From Streptomyces sp. AC512_CC834 (lineage in GTDB: Bacteria > Actinomycetota > Actinomycetes > Streptomycetales > Streptomycetaceae): 64,000 nucleotides of DNA. Both the position numbers and the translations under genes were made by a program. The notes below the pieces were generated by a model that saw only the letters and a list, made by a program, of their open reading frames with translations, did no database searches and had not been told where the DNA came from. The DNA is taken from NCBI RefSeq assembly GCF_019049325.1, contig NZ_JAGMUO010000012.1, positions 1-64,000 of the forward strand. The letters run 5' to 3'. Positions 34,727-43,401 of the stretch are shown here, piece after piece; the first letter of the stretch is position 1, and each line of letters starts with the position of its first letter.

Positions 34727-35137
34727 TCAGTCGACCGGTGTGTTTTCCCCAGCATGCCGCCCGCCCCCACGGGCCGGCGTTCTGGCCCTGCGCCGACGCC
34801 CCCCGCGCACCGCGCGGCCGCGGTCCCGCACCGCCCGGTCCCGCACCGCACGGTTCCGGTGTCGCGGCCGGCCCGCGACGCGCTGCGAACGCCGCAACAG
34901 CAGGCGGCAGACGCCGGTGACGACGGCCAGCCCGAGCGCCGTACCGGCCGTGCCCGCGAACGAGGCGCCGTACCAGAGGAGTGCGACCGGGACGAGGAAG
35001 CAACTGAACGCCGCCCAGCGGACGAGGTCGGTGACGCCGTCCCGGGCGGGCGCGGCAGGGCCGGCGCGCTCGGTCGGGCCGGGGCGGCGGTCGGGTGTGC
35101 CGGACGTCGGCTCGGCGGGACGGTACGGTCCGGACAC
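34727..35137 (-). CDS. Small membrane protein of unknown function
   Basis: 136 aa from GTG 35137, with AGGGAG 8 bp upstream. Two hydrophobic segments (WAAFSCFLVPVALLWYGASFAG and TALGLAVVTGVCRLLL, about residues 42-80) between a Pro/Gly-rich N-terminus and a very Arg-rich C-terminal tail that includes short AVRDR repeats. No family recognised. Divergent from the stress-protein gene; the 296-bp gap between them (35138-35433) holds no other gene. Confidence 0.7.
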   Translation of the reverse strand: MSGPYRPAEPTSGTPDRRPGPTERAGPAAPARDGVTDLVRWAAFSCFLVPVALLWYGASFAGTAGTALGLAVVTGVCRLLLRRSQRVAGRPRHRNRAVRDRAVRDRGRAVRGGRRRRARTPARGGGRHAGENTPVD

Positions 35138-35433
35138 GCGGGGCTCCCTGGGGGTGGCGGCATGGAGATCAACGCCCGCCCGGCGCGGGGGTCACGACCG
35201 GTCACGGACTGTTGAATCCTGTGCAAACCGCCTGTACAGCGCAGCAACCATTGCGTTACGGGCGCCCCCTCGGGCATGCTCCGGTGAGCCCGCGGCGGAC
35301 CTTCGCGGGATCTGGGCGAAGGAGGCGTGCCGCCGTACCCTTGGGGGTATGGGGTTGGGAAGACCATTCCCGGACACGCAGCTCCGCCGCACACTGTTGT
35401 CCCCTCATAGAGGATAAAAACGCCGAGACAGCC

Positions 35434-35961
35434 ATGGCCGGTCACGAATACTTCGAACCCGCGGACCGCAAGCGGCCCGTCGCCGAACCTGCGGCGGCCG
35501 AGCCCCTGGCGGCCGAAGAGCCACGCCAGTCGTGCGACCCAGCCTTCAAGCACGGCGTCGTCGTCGGCTTCGACGGCTCCACCTCCAGCGAGCGCGCCCT
35601 CGCCTATGCCATCGGCATGGCCTCCCGGCTGGGCTCCGGCCTGGTCATCGTGCATGTCGCCAACCGGCTGCCCACCACGGTGTGGGCCGGCTGCGAACCC
35701 CCGGTCTTCGTCGATGTGCCCGACCACCGCACCGAGGTGCTCGGTCTGGAGCTGGCGTGCGCGGACTACCTCACCGAGGTGCCCTGGATCCTGGTCGAGC
35801 GAGGCGGCGACATCTGCCACGAACTCGAAGAGGTGGGGCGGGAGTACGAGGCGGACGCCATCGTCGTCGGCTCCAGTCACGGCCTGGTGGGCCGCCTCTT
35901 CGGCTCCGTCGCCGGCCGGCTCGCCAAGCGGGCGAAGCGGCCCGTGGTGGTCATCCCGTAG
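35434..35961 (+). CDS. Universal stress protein (UspA family)
   Basis: 175 aa from ATG 35434. A 40-residue Ala/Glu-rich N-terminal extension precedes the Usp fold (VVVGFDGSTSSERALAYAIGMASRLGSGLVIVHV). The C-terminal ATP-binding-like segment reads IVVGSSHGLVGRLFGSVAGRLAKRAKRPVVVIP, close to the G-x2-G-x9-G-S pattern of ATP-binding Usps but not exact. Single Usp domain. The promoter region includes an AT-rich AGAGGATAAAAA stretch just upstream. Confidence 0.88.
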   Translation: MAGHEYFEPADRKRPVAEPAAAEPLAAEEPRQSCDPAFKHGVVVGFDGSTSSERALAYAIGMASRLGSGLVIVHVANRLPTTVWAGCEPPVFVDVPDHRTEVLGLELACADYLTEVPWILVERGGDICHELEEVGREYEADAIVVGSSHGLVGRLFGSVAGRLAKRAKRPVVVIP

Positions 35962-36030
35962 CGGTCCCGGCGGCCTGGGTCTCCCTGTTGCTCATGCAGC
36001 GTGAAGCTACCGACGCGTAGAGGTGTTTGT

Positions 36031-36045
36031 GCCCTTGTGAAGGGC
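36031..36045 (+). terminator. Small hairpin after the Usp gene
   Basis: GCCCTT-GTG-AAGGGC, 6-bp stem, about 70 bp past the Usp stop and about 45 bp before the next gene; weak. Confidence 0.4.
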
Positions 36046-36091
36046 ATATAAGTTTCACCGCACCACCGCACATGCATGAAGGGAGCCCGCC

Positions 36092-36658
36092 GTGGACAAT
36101 GACGTCTCTGCGGGAAGCACCACCACCACCATCGTCGGCCGACTCGCCCTCGGCATCACCCTGCTGGCCTTCGGCATCGGCCACACCGGCGTGATCGACC
36201 AGGTGACGGCGGCCGACGCCGTGACCGTCGCCCAGTACGTCGGCGGCATCGCGCTCTTCGTCGCCGGCCTGCTGGCGCTGCGCGAGAAGGACACCGCCTC
36301 CGGTACGGCCTTCGTCGTGCTCGGCGCGCTCTGGTTCACCTGGGCCGTCTCCGCCGACAACCAGGTCTCCGCAAACGCGGCGGGACTCTTCCTGCTGCTG
36401 TTCGCCCTCGTCGCCCTCTCCCTCACGTTCGCCGGCGGTGACACGCTCGGGCAGGGCACGTACGGGTTGTTCTTCGTGTCCCTGCTGCTGCTCGCCCTCG
36501 GTGTCTTCGCGGACAGCGAGGTGCTGGGCAGGGCCGGCGGATGGTTCGCCGTCGCGGCGGGGGCGGTCGCCTGGTACGCGGCGACCGCGGTGCTCGCCCA
36601 CTGGCCGACGGATGTCTCGCGACGCGCGGCGGGCCGGCGGATGACGGCCGCCGGGTAG
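36092..36658 (+). CDS. GPR1/FUN34/YaaH-family membrane protein
   Basis: 188 aa from GTG 36092 with AAGGGAG upstream. Six hydrophobic segments; the stretch YVGGIALFVAGLLALREKDTASGTAFVVLGALWFTW corresponds to the GGLxQxxAGxxE...GxTAFxxxGxFW signature of the acetate/succinate transporter (SatP/YaaH) family. The usual NPAPLGL start motif is missing or replaced, so transport of acetate is only a possibility. Ends in an Arg-rich cytoplasmic tail. Confidence 0.75.
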   Translation: MDNDVSAGSTTTTIVGRLALGITLLAFGIGHTGVIDQVTAADAVTVAQYVGGIALFVAGLLALREKDTASGTAFVVLGALWFTWAVSADNQVSANAAGLFLLLFALVALSLTFAGGDTLGQGTYGLFFVSLLLLALGVFADSEVLGRAGGWFAVAAGAVAWYAATAVLAHWPTDVSRRAAGRRMTAAG

Positions 36659-36694
36659 CTGCGCAGGCTGGGGGTTGGGCAGCCCCCGGCATTG

Positions 36695-36737
36695 GAACGG
36701 ACCCCCCGTGTTTGGTGGCACACGTGGGGGTCCGTTC
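36695..36737. terminator. Bidirectional terminator
   Basis: GAACGGACCCCC / GGGGGTCCGTTC, a perfect 12-bp stem with a 19-nt loop, between the convergent YaaH-family gene and glmS. Confidence 0.8.
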
Positions 36738-36838
36738 GGTTGTGTCGCCTGTTGTGTCGCCTGTGCTGGTGGGTGGGGGTTACTCGCGCCCACGCGGCGG
36801 AGCCGCACATCGATGCAGCCCCCGCGCCCCTTCGGGCG

Positions 36839-38656
36839 CTACTCCACCGTTACCGACTTGGCGAGGTTCCTCGGCTTGTCGATGTCGCGGCCGAGGGCCA
36901 GGGCCGTGTGGTAGGCGAGGAGTTGGAGGGGGATGCCCATGAGGATGGGGTCGAGTTCGTCCTCGTTCTTCGGGACGACGACGGTGTGGTCGGCCTTCTC
37001 CTGCTCCTGGTGGGCGACGGCGAGGATCTGGCCGCTGCGGGCCTTGATCTCCTCCATGGCCGCGCGGTTCTTCTCCAGCAGGTCGTCGTCCGGCACGATC
37101 GCGACCGTCGGCAGGGCGGGCTCGATCAGGGCGAGCGGGCCGTGCTTCAGCTCGGAGGCCGGGTAGGCCTCGGCGTGGATGTAGGAGACCTCCTTGAGCT
37201 TCAGGGAGGCCTCGCGGGCGACCGGGTAGCCCCGGACGCGGCCGATGAAGAGCATCGAGCGGGCCTCGGCGTACCGGGCGGCCAGCTTCTTGATGTCCTC
37301 CTCCTGCCCCAGCATCTCGGAGATCTGCGCGGGCAGCCTGCGCAGCCCCTCGATGATCCGCTTGCCGTCCCGCACGGACAGGTCACGGGTGCGGCCCAGG
37401 TGCAGGGCGAGCAGCGCGAAGGCGACGCAGGTGTTGGTGAAGCACTTGGTGGAGACGACGCAGACCTCGGGCCCGGCGTGCACGTACATGCCGCCGTCGG
37501 CCTCGCGGGCGATCGCCGAGCCGACGACGTTGACGACGCCGAGGACCCGGGCGCCCTTGCGCTTCAGCTCCTGGACGGCGGCCAGCACGTCGTAGGTCTC
37601 ACCGGACTGGGAGACGGCGATGTACAGGGTGTCGGGGTCGACGACCGCGTTGCGGTAGCGGAACTCGGAGGCCGGCTCGGCGTCGGCGGGGATGCGGGCC
37701 AGCTCCTCGATCATCTGGGCGCCGATCTGGCCCGCGTGGTACGAGGTGCCGCAGCCGAGGATCTTCACGCGGCGCACGGCACGCGCGTCGCGGGCGTCCA
37801 GGTTGAGGCCGCCGAGGTGCACGGTGGAGAAGCGGTCGTCGATCCGGCCGCGCAGCACGCGGTCCACGGCCTCCGCCTGCTCGTGGATCTCCTTGTGCAT
37901 GTAGGTGTCGTGGCCGCCCATGTCGTAGGAGGCGGCCTCCCACTCCACGGTGGTGGGCTCGGACGTGGTCCGGGTGCCCTCGGTGGTGTAGGTGCGGAAG
38001 TCGTCGGCCTTGAGGGTGGCCATCTCGCCGTCGTCGAGCGTGACTATCTGCCGGGTGTGGGCGACCAGCGCGGCGATGTCGGAGGCGACGAACATCTCCT
38101 TCTCGCCGATGCCGAGGACGACCGGCGAGCCGTTGCGGGCGACGACGATGCGCTCGGGGAAGTCGGCGTGCATGACGGCGATGCCGTACGTGCCCTCGAT
38201 CAGCCGGAGGATCTCGCGGACCTTGTCCTCGAGCTTGACGGCCTCGGAGCGGGCGATGAGGTGGACGAGGACCTCGGTGTCGGTCTCGGAGAGGAACTCG
38301 ACGCCGTCCGCCTCCAGTTTGCGGCGCAGGTCGGCGGCGTTGTCGATGATGCCGTTGTGGACGACGGCGACCTTGTTGTCGGCCGACATGTGCGGGTGGG
38401 CGTTCACGTCGGAGGGGGCGCCGTGGGTGGCCCAGCGGGTGTGGGCGATGCCGGTGGTGCCCTTGAAGCGCGCGGGGACCTTGGCCTCCAGGTCGCGCAC
38501 CCGGCCCTTGGCCTTGACCATCCTGAGGCCGGCCGCCTTCGGGGAGGTGACGACGATGCCCGCCGAGTCGTAGCCGCGGTACTCCAGGCGCTGGAGGCCT
38601 TCGAGGAGCAGGGGCGCGACGTCGCGCTTGCCGATGTATCCGACGATTCCGCACAT
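36839..38656 (-). CDS. glmS: Glutamine-fructose-6-phosphate aminotransferase GlmS
   Basis: 605 aa, the usual length. Begins MCGIVGYIG with the catalytic Cys2 of the glutaminase domain; the YRGYDSAG, HTRWATHG and HNGIIDN motifs follow. Two SIS domains (CGTSYHAGQIGAQMIEEL; SMLFIGRVRGYPVAREASLKLKE) and the C-terminal KSVTVE end are present. Makes glucosamine-6-phosphate for peptidoglycan and other amino sugars. No ribozyme-like leader is visible. Its neighbours include a hexosaminidase and chitinase, so amino-sugar enzymes cluster loosely here. Confidence 0.96.
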   Translation of the reverse strand: MCGIVGYIGKRDVAPLLLEGLQRLEYRGYDSAGIVVTSPKAAGLRMVKAKGRVRDLEAKVPARFKGTTGIAHTRWATHGAPSDVNAHPHMSADNKVAVVHNGIIDNAADLRRKLEADGVEFLSETDTEVLVHLIARSEAVKLEDKVREILRLIEGTYGIAVMHADFPERIVVARNGSPVVLGIGEKEMFVASDIAALVAHTRQIVTLDDGEMATLKADDFRTYTTEGTRTTSEPTTVEWEAASYDMGGHDTYMHKEIHEQAEAVDRVLRGRIDDRFSTVHLGGLNLDARDARAVRRVKILGCGTSYHAGQIGAQMIEELARIPADAEPASEFRYRNAVVDPDTLYIAVSQSGETYDVLAAVQELKRKGARVLGVVNVVGSAIAREADGGMYVHAGPEVCVVSTKCFTNTCVAFALLALHLGRTRDLSVRDGKRIIEGLRRLPAQISEMLGQEEDIKKLAARYAEARSMLFIGRVRGYPVAREASLKLKEVSYIHAEAYPASELKHGPLALIEPALPTVAIVPDDDLLEKNRAAMEEIKARSGQILAVAHQEQEKADHTVVVPKNEDELDPILMGIPLQLLAYHTALALGRDIDKPRNLAKSVTVE

Positions 38657-38689
38657 GTATACGTAAACCTCGTGTCCTTCTTCGGCTTC

Positions 38690-38719
38690 TCAGCCGTAGA
38701 CGATTCAGCCGTAGACGAT
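38690..38719 (-). repeat. 15-bp tandem duplication across a stop codon
   Basis: TCAGCCGTAGACGAT twice (38690-38704, 38705-38719). On the minus strand each copy supplies a TGA in the same frame; the first ends the 85-aa gene. Confidence 0.85.
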
Positions 38720-38962
38720 GCGGCGCAGTTGACGGAGCGACAGCTCCGCCGGTGCGACCGCCCGGTATTTCAGTTCCGCCTCGATCCGTTCGAAGATCGT
38801 CGCGTTCACCAGGCCCTGGGCCTGGAGCTCGCGGTGGCGGCGACGGACGTATTCCTCGGTCGTCTCGTCGAAGTAGGCGAGCACGTCCTGGATCACGCGC
38901 AGCGCCTCGCCCCGGCTCAGCGGGGTGGACCGCGTCAGATGATCAACGAGTTCGTCGTGCAC
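38705..38962 (-). CDS. Conserved hypothetical actinobacterial protein
   Basis: 85 aa from GTG 38962, which has AGGA 8 bp upstream; TTG 38998 would add 12 residues without a ribosome site. Helical and highly charged: VHDELVDHLTRSTPLSRGEALRVIQDVLAYFDETTEEYVRRRHRELQ. No known domain. It lies 48 bp upstream of glmS on the same strand, so the two may be co-transcribed. Confidence 0.75.
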   Translation of the reverse strand: MHDELVDHLTRSTPLSRGEALRVIQDVLAYFDETTEEYVRRRHRELQAQGLVNATIFERIEAELKYRAVAPAELSLRQLRRIVYG

Positions 38963-39002
38963 CCGGTAGATCCTGGAGTACGGGAGAGGGCTACGCAAGA
39001 AT

Positions 39003-39022
39003 CCTGCCCGATTTCGGGCAGG
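39003..39022. promoter_or_regulatory. Palindrome upstream of the phosphatase gene
   Basis: CCTGCCCGA-TT-TCGGGCAGG, 9-bp perfect arms with a 2-nt centre, in the 150-bp divergent region. Too little loop for a terminator; more like an operator. The binding protein is unknown. Confidence 0.45.
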
Positions 39023-39112
39023 TAGCTGTTGAAACTCTCATGAGGGGCTGTTCGTGCCCTGTCTATCTTGTGGCTGGAATTTCGTTGCCTGAGGAGACGA
39101 GTTTCAGACGCC

Positions 39113-40690
39113 ATGGACATTCCTCGCATGGGCGTTCCCGAGCGGCTGGCCGAGCGCATGAGCATGGCCGAACAGCACGCATACCTGCGCGCCAGGTTCT
39201 CCCGGCGCACGATGATCAGGGGCGGCGCGGTCACGCTCGGTGCCGTGGCGGGCGGAGCGTTCGTGCCGGGCGCCACCGCGCAGGCCGCCACCCCGAACCG
39301 GCGGCCGGGCGGCACCGGCACGGTCGACGGCGCCCTGGTCGCCCCCTTCGGCCGCCACCTCGCCTACGGCAACGACCCGCGCACCGAGATGACCGTCTCC
39401 TGGCAGGTCCCGGTCGCGGTGCACAGGCCATTCATCCGCGTCGGCGCCCACCCCTGGGACCTCTCCCACAGGATCGACGCCGAGCCGCGCCCGCTGCACA
39501 CCCCGGCCGGTGTCGGCGCGAGCGGCGACCACACGCAGTACTACATGCACGCCAGGCTGACCCGCCTCAAGCCCGGCCGCACCTACTACTACGGGGTCGG
39601 CCACGCCGGCTTCGACCCGGCCGAGCCGCACCTCGCCGGCACCCTCGGCACCTTCACCACCGCGCCCTCGCGCTCCGAACCGTTCACCTTCACCGCCTTC
39701 GGCGACCAGGGCGTCAGCTACCACGGCCTCGCCAACGACGCCCTGATCCTCGCCCAGAACCCGGCCTTCCACCTGCACGCCGGCGACATCGCCTACGGCG
39801 ACCCGGCCGGACAGGGCAAGACCTCCGACACCGGCTTCGACTCGCGGGTGTGGGACCAGTTCCTGTACCAGACCGAGTCGGTCGCCAAGCAGGTCCCGTG
39901 GATGGTGGCGTACGGCAACCACGACATGGAAGCGTGGTACTCACCCAACGGCTACGGCGGCGAACAGGCCCGCTGGGAACTGCCCGACAACGGCCCCGAC
40001 GCCGACAACCTCCCCGGCGTCTACACCTTCGTCCACGGCAACACCGCCGTCATCTCCCTCGACGCCAACGACATCTCCTTCGAGATCCCCGCCAACCTCG
40101 GCATCTCCGGCGGCACCCAGACCCGCTGGCTGGAGCGGTGGCTGAAGAAGTACCGGGCCGACCGGGACATCGACTTCGTCGTCGTCTTCTTCCACCACTG
40201 CGCCTACTGCACCTCCACCGCCCACGCCTCCGAGGGCGGCGTCCGCGACGCGTGGGTGCCGCTGTTCGAGAAGTACACCGTCGACCTGGTCATCAACGGG
40301 CACAACCACGTCTACGAGCGCACCGACGTCATCAAGGGCGGCGAGGTCACCAAGGAACTGCCGGTCGGCGGCACCGCCCACCCCGAGACGGACGGCGTCG
40401 TCTACGTCACGGCGGGTGCGGCCGGCAAGAGCCTGTACGCGTTCAGCGCCGAGCAGAGCTACGAGGGCCATGAGAAGGACGTCGAGTCGGTGTCGTCCTT
40501 CGTGACCGTCGACGGCGGGCGGCAGAGCGAGACCGTCGCCTGGTCCCGGGTCCGGTACCTCGACTACTCCTTCCTGCGCGTGGACGTGACGCCCGCCTCC
40601 CGGGGCCGGCTGTCGACCCTGAAGGTGCGGGGCATCGCGGAGACCGGGGAGACGGTCGACCACTTCACGGTGGCGCGCCGGGCCCGATAG
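39113..40690 (+). CDS. Tat-exported purple acid phosphatase-type metallophosphoesterase
   Basis: 525 aa from ATG 39113. A long N-region with twin Arg (FSRRTMIRGGAVTLGAVAGGAF) and an AQA cleavage site near residue 60 indicates Tat export. A fibronectin-like N-domain (MTVSWQVP) is followed by metallophosphoesterase motifs in order: GDQG, GDIAY, GNHD (VAYGNHDME), VVFFHH and INGHNHVYERT. Domain order is that of purple acid phosphatases with N-terminal FN3-like domain. Probably releases phosphate from organic esters outside the cell. Confidence 0.92.
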   Translation: MDIPRMGVPERLAERMSMAEQHAYLRARFSRRTMIRGGAVTLGAVAGGAFVPGATAQAATPNRRPGGTGTVDGALVAPFGRHLAYGNDPRTEMTVSWQVPVAVHRPFIRVGAHPWDLSHRIDAEPRPLHTPAGVGASGDHTQYYMHARLTRLKPGRTYYYGVGHAGFDPAEPHLAGTLGTFTTAPSRSEPFTFTAFGDQGVSYHGLANDALILAQNPAFHLHAGDIAYGDPAGQGKTSDTGFDSRVWDQFLYQTESVAKQVPWMVAYGNHDMEAWYSPNGYGGEQARWELPDNGPDADNLPGVYTFVHGNTAVISLDANDISFEIPANLGISGGTQTRWLERWLKKYRADRDIDFVVVFFHHCAYCTSTAHASEGGVRDAWVPLFEKYTVDLVINGHNHVYERTDVIKGGEVTKELPVGGTAHPETDGVVYVTAGAAGKSLYAFSAEQSYEGHEKDVESVSSFVTVDGGRQSETVAWSRVRYLDYSFLRVDVTPASRGRLSTLKVRGIAETGETVDHFTVARRAR

Positions 40691-40738
40691 GAGGTGCCGG
40701 GTCCGGCAGGACGCGCGCCTGTCCGGCCGGACGGCCGG

Positions 40739-41632
40739 TCACATCCGCTTCAGTACCGCCTGCTTGGCCAGGGTGAACTCCTCGTCCGTCAGCACCCCGG
40801 AGCGGTGCAGTTCGCCCAGCTCCCGCAGCCGTCGCAGCAGCGCGTCGTGGTCGTCCTCGGCGGCTGCTGCGGGTGCGGGTGCCGGGGCGGGCGCCTCCTC
40901 GGCCCCACCGGCGTCCTCCAGGGCGGCTGGGGCGGCCGGGTGCGGGAGGCGGACCTGCACGGCCGCCGCCACCAGGGCCATCAGCGGATCCTTCTTGAAG
41001 CCCCACAGCTCCACGGCGTTCGGGTCGTACTTCGGCGGCGCCTTGGTCGGCGCCCCCCGCACGGTGAAACGCAGGTGGCCGTTCTCCAGGCCCACCGTCG
41101 GCTGCCACTCCACGGCGACGATGTCGGCGAGGGGGAGGGTGCGCGTCCCGGCGGCCGACTTGGAGTCCTCCGCCTGCCACTTCCACTCCACCCGCACCCG
41201 CTCCCCGTCGAAGCTCGCGACGCCGTCCCCGGCCGACACCGACAGCGGCACGGACGGGCCCGGCAGCAGATAGGCGTCCACCGGGCCGGACGGGACCTGG
41301 TCGAGGAGCAGCGCGTGGCGCACCTCGTCCACGAAGTACTCGGCCACGCCGTACCGGTCGGACTCCACGAGGAGCTGATACGGGTCGTGCGGCTCGGTCA
41401 GCCGGCCGCCCGTCGCGTGCAGCAGCGGATCGGCGCCGTCCCGCAGACGGAGCCTGAGCCGCCCCGACTTCTTGCCCTGCTCGAACGAAATGCCCGCCAA
41501 CGCCGCGAGCGGCACCAGCAGTTCACCCAGCTCTCTGCGGAGCAGACTGACGTTCTTGTCCCGTCCGGGTGTCAACCGCAGGGCGTCGCCGTCGAAGACC
41601 CACGTTCCGTCCTTCTGGATGATTTCCGCCAT
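40739..41632 (-). CDS. DUF4429 and SHOCT domain protein
   Basis: 297 aa. Two DUF4429-like beta domains (DGTWVFDGDALRLTP...; SVSAGDGVASFDGERVRVEW), each with a WVFDG/SFDG strand and a closing LRFTVRG-type strand; then an Ala/Pro linker and a C-terminal SHOCT helix pair (LRRLRELGELHRSGVLTDEEFTLAKQAVLKRM). SHOCT is thought to aid oligomerisation or binding. The function of this family is unknown. The gene is convergent with the phosphatase and divergent from the hexosaminidase. Confidence 0.88.
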   Translation of the reverse strand: MAEIIQKDGTWVFDGDALRLTPGRDKNVSLLRRELGELLVPLAALAGISFEQGKKSGRLRLRLRDGADPLLHATGGRLTEPHDPYQLLVESDRYGVAEYFVDEVRHALLLDQVPSGPVDAYLLPGPSVPLSVSAGDGVASFDGERVRVEWKWQAEDSKSAAGTRTLPLADIVAVEWQPTVGLENGHLRFTVRGAPTKAPPKYDPNAVELWGFKKDPLMALVAAAVQVRLPHPAAPAALEDAGGAEEAPAPAPAPAAAAEDDHDALLRRLRELGELHRSGVLTDEEFTLAKQAVLKRM

Positions 41633-41708
41633 GCGGGGATTGTTTCATCGCTTCTGCGGAGGGTGATGGTGCGGGAGAGTGGTCCAACCCATCGCGAAGG
41701 GAGCGCAC

Positions 41709-43340
41709 GTGATACCTCATCGACGGCACCACAGAACGACTCCCCGCATCACCCGGCTGCTGGGAGCGCTGCTACTGGTGGCGGCGGTCGGCGCCATGAC
41801 CACCGGCGCCGCCCCGGACCGGACTTCGACCCCGACCCCGACCCCGACCCCGGCCCCGACGCCCCTGGACCGGGTGATCCCGGCCCCCGCCTCGGTCGAC
41901 CCGGGCGGCGCCCCGTACCGCATCACCCGCGGCACCCGCATCCGCGTCGACGACTCGCGCGAGGCCCGCCGCGTCGGCGACTACCTCGCGGACCTCCTGA
42001 GGCCCTCCACCGGATACCGACTCCCCGTCACCTCCCACTCCCACGGCCACGGCGGCATCCGGCTGCGCCTGGCGAAGGGCTCCTACGGCGACGAGGGCTA
42101 CCGCCTCGACAGCGGACGCGACGGCGTCACCATCACCGCCCGCAAGGCCGCCGGGCTCTTCTACGGCGTCCAGACCCTGCGTCAGCTACTGCCCGCCGCC
42201 GTCGAGAAGGACTCCGTACAGCCCGGCCCCTGGCTGGTCGCCGGCGGCACCGTGAAGGACACCCCGCGCTACGCCTGGCGCAGCGTCATGCTGGACGTCT
42301 CCCGGCACTTCTTCAGCGTCGACGAGGTCAAGCGCTACATCGACCGGGTCGCCCTCTACAAGTACAACAAGCTCCATCTGCACCTCAGCGACGACCAGGG
42401 CTGGCGCATCGCCATCGACTCCTGGCCGCGCCTGACGACGTACGGCGGCTCCACGGAGGTCGGCGGCGGACCCGGCGGCCACTACACCAAGGACGACTAC
42501 AAGGAGATCGTCCGTTACGCCGCCTCACGCCACCTCGAGGTCGTCCCCGAGATCGACATGCCGGGCCACACCAACGCGGCCCTCGCCTCCTACGCCGAAC
42601 TGAACTGCGACGGCGTGGCACCCCCGCTGTACACCGGCACCGAGGTCGGCTTCAGCACGCTGTGCGTGGACAAGGAGATCACCTACGACTTCGTGGACGA
42701 CGTCGTGCGTGAACTCGCCGCGCTCACCCCGGGCCGCTACCTCCACATCGGCGGCGACGAGGCGCACTCCACGCCGCACGAGGACTTCGTGAAGTTCATG
42801 GAGCGGGTGCAGCCGATCGTCGCGAAGTACGGCAAGACGGTCATCGGCTGGCACCAGTTGGCGAGTGCCGACCCGGCCGAGGGCGCGCTGGTCCAGTGGT
42901 GGGGCCTGGACCGCACCAGCGACGCGGAGAAGGCCCAGGTCGCCGAGGCCGCGAGGAACGGCACCGGGCTGATCCTCTCCCCGGCCGACCGGACGTACCT
43001 GGACATGAAGTACACCAAGGACACCCCGCTGGGCCTGTCCTGGGCCGGTTACGTGGAGGTGCGGCGGTCCTACGACTGGGACCCGGCCACCTATCTGCCG
43101 GGCGCCCCGGCCTCCGCGGTCCGCGGTGTCGAGGCCCCGCTGTGGACGGAGACCCTGTCCAACCCGGACGAGCTGGACTTCATGGCCTTCCCGAGGCTGC
43201 CGGGCGTCGCCGAGCTGGGCTGGGCCCCGGCGAAGGCGCACGACTGGGACACCTACAAGGTGCGGCTCGCCGAACAGGCACCGCGCTGGGAGGCGCTGGG
43301 GATCGACTACTACCACTCGCCGCAGGTGCCCTGGACCTGA
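41709..43340 (+). CDS. Secreted GH20 beta-N-acetylhexosaminidase
   Basis: 543 aa from GTG 41709 (AAGGGAG 6 bp upstream). Signal peptide with a hydrophobic core LLGALLLVAAVGAM, then a Thr/Pro repeat linker (TPTPTPTPAPTP), GH20b domain, and GH20 barrel with the catalytic Asp-Glu pair in HIGGDEAHS; EIDMPGH and WRSVMLDVSRHFF are family hallmarks. Removes terminal GlcNAc from chito-oligosaccharides; fits with the chitinase and glmS in the window. Followed by a strong bidirectional terminator. Confidence 0.95.
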   Translation: MIPHRRHHRTTPRITRLLGALLLVAAVGAMTTGAAPDRTSTPTPTPTPAPTPLDRVIPAPASVDPGGAPYRITRGTRIRVDDSREARRVGDYLADLLRPSTGYRLPVTSHSHGHGGIRLRLAKGSYGDEGYRLDSGRDGVTITARKAAGLFYGVQTLRQLLPAAVEKDSVQPGPWLVAGGTVKDTPRYAWRSVMLDVSRHFFSVDEVKRYIDRVALYKYNKLHLHLSDDQGWRIAIDSWPRLTTYGGSTEVGGGPGGHYTKDDYKEIVRYAASRHLEVVPEIDMPGHTNAALASYAELNCDGVAPPLYTGTEVGFSTLCVDKEITYDFVDDVVRELAALTPGRYLHIGGDEAHSTPHEDFVKFMERVQPIVAKYGKTVIGWHQLASADPAEGALVQWWGLDRTSDAEKAQVAEAARNGTGLILSPADRTYLDMKYTKDTPLGLSWAGYVEVRRSYDWDPATYLPGAPASAVRGVEAPLWTETLSNPDELDFMAFPRLPGVAELGWAPAKAHDWDTYKVRLAEQAPRWEALGIDYYHSPQVPWT

Positions 43341-43355
43341 TCCGCAACGGCACGA

Positions 43356-43389
43356 CGGGCACCCCGGAGGACCGTCTCCGGGGTGCCCG
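43356..43389. terminator. Bidirectional terminator
   Basis: CGGGCACCCCGGA / TCCGGGGTGCCCG, perfect 13-bp stem with an 8-nt loop, between the convergent hexosaminidase and desD genes. Confidence 0.88.
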
Positions 43390-43401
43390 CCCGTTCGTGG
43401 G

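Noticed and set aside
38657..38704. glmS ribozyme leader
   Set aside because: Only 48 bp separate the upstream gene and glmS, too little for the ribozyme, and part is a tandem duplication.
36692..39025. 777-codon plus-strand open frame over glmS
   Set aside because: It is fully antisense to glmS, which is certain, and has shadow-type composition.
39023..39066. PHO box upstream of the exported phosphatase
   Set aside because: GTTGAAACTCT...GTTCGTGCCCT has some 11-bp spacing but too few matches to the PhoP direct-repeat consensus.
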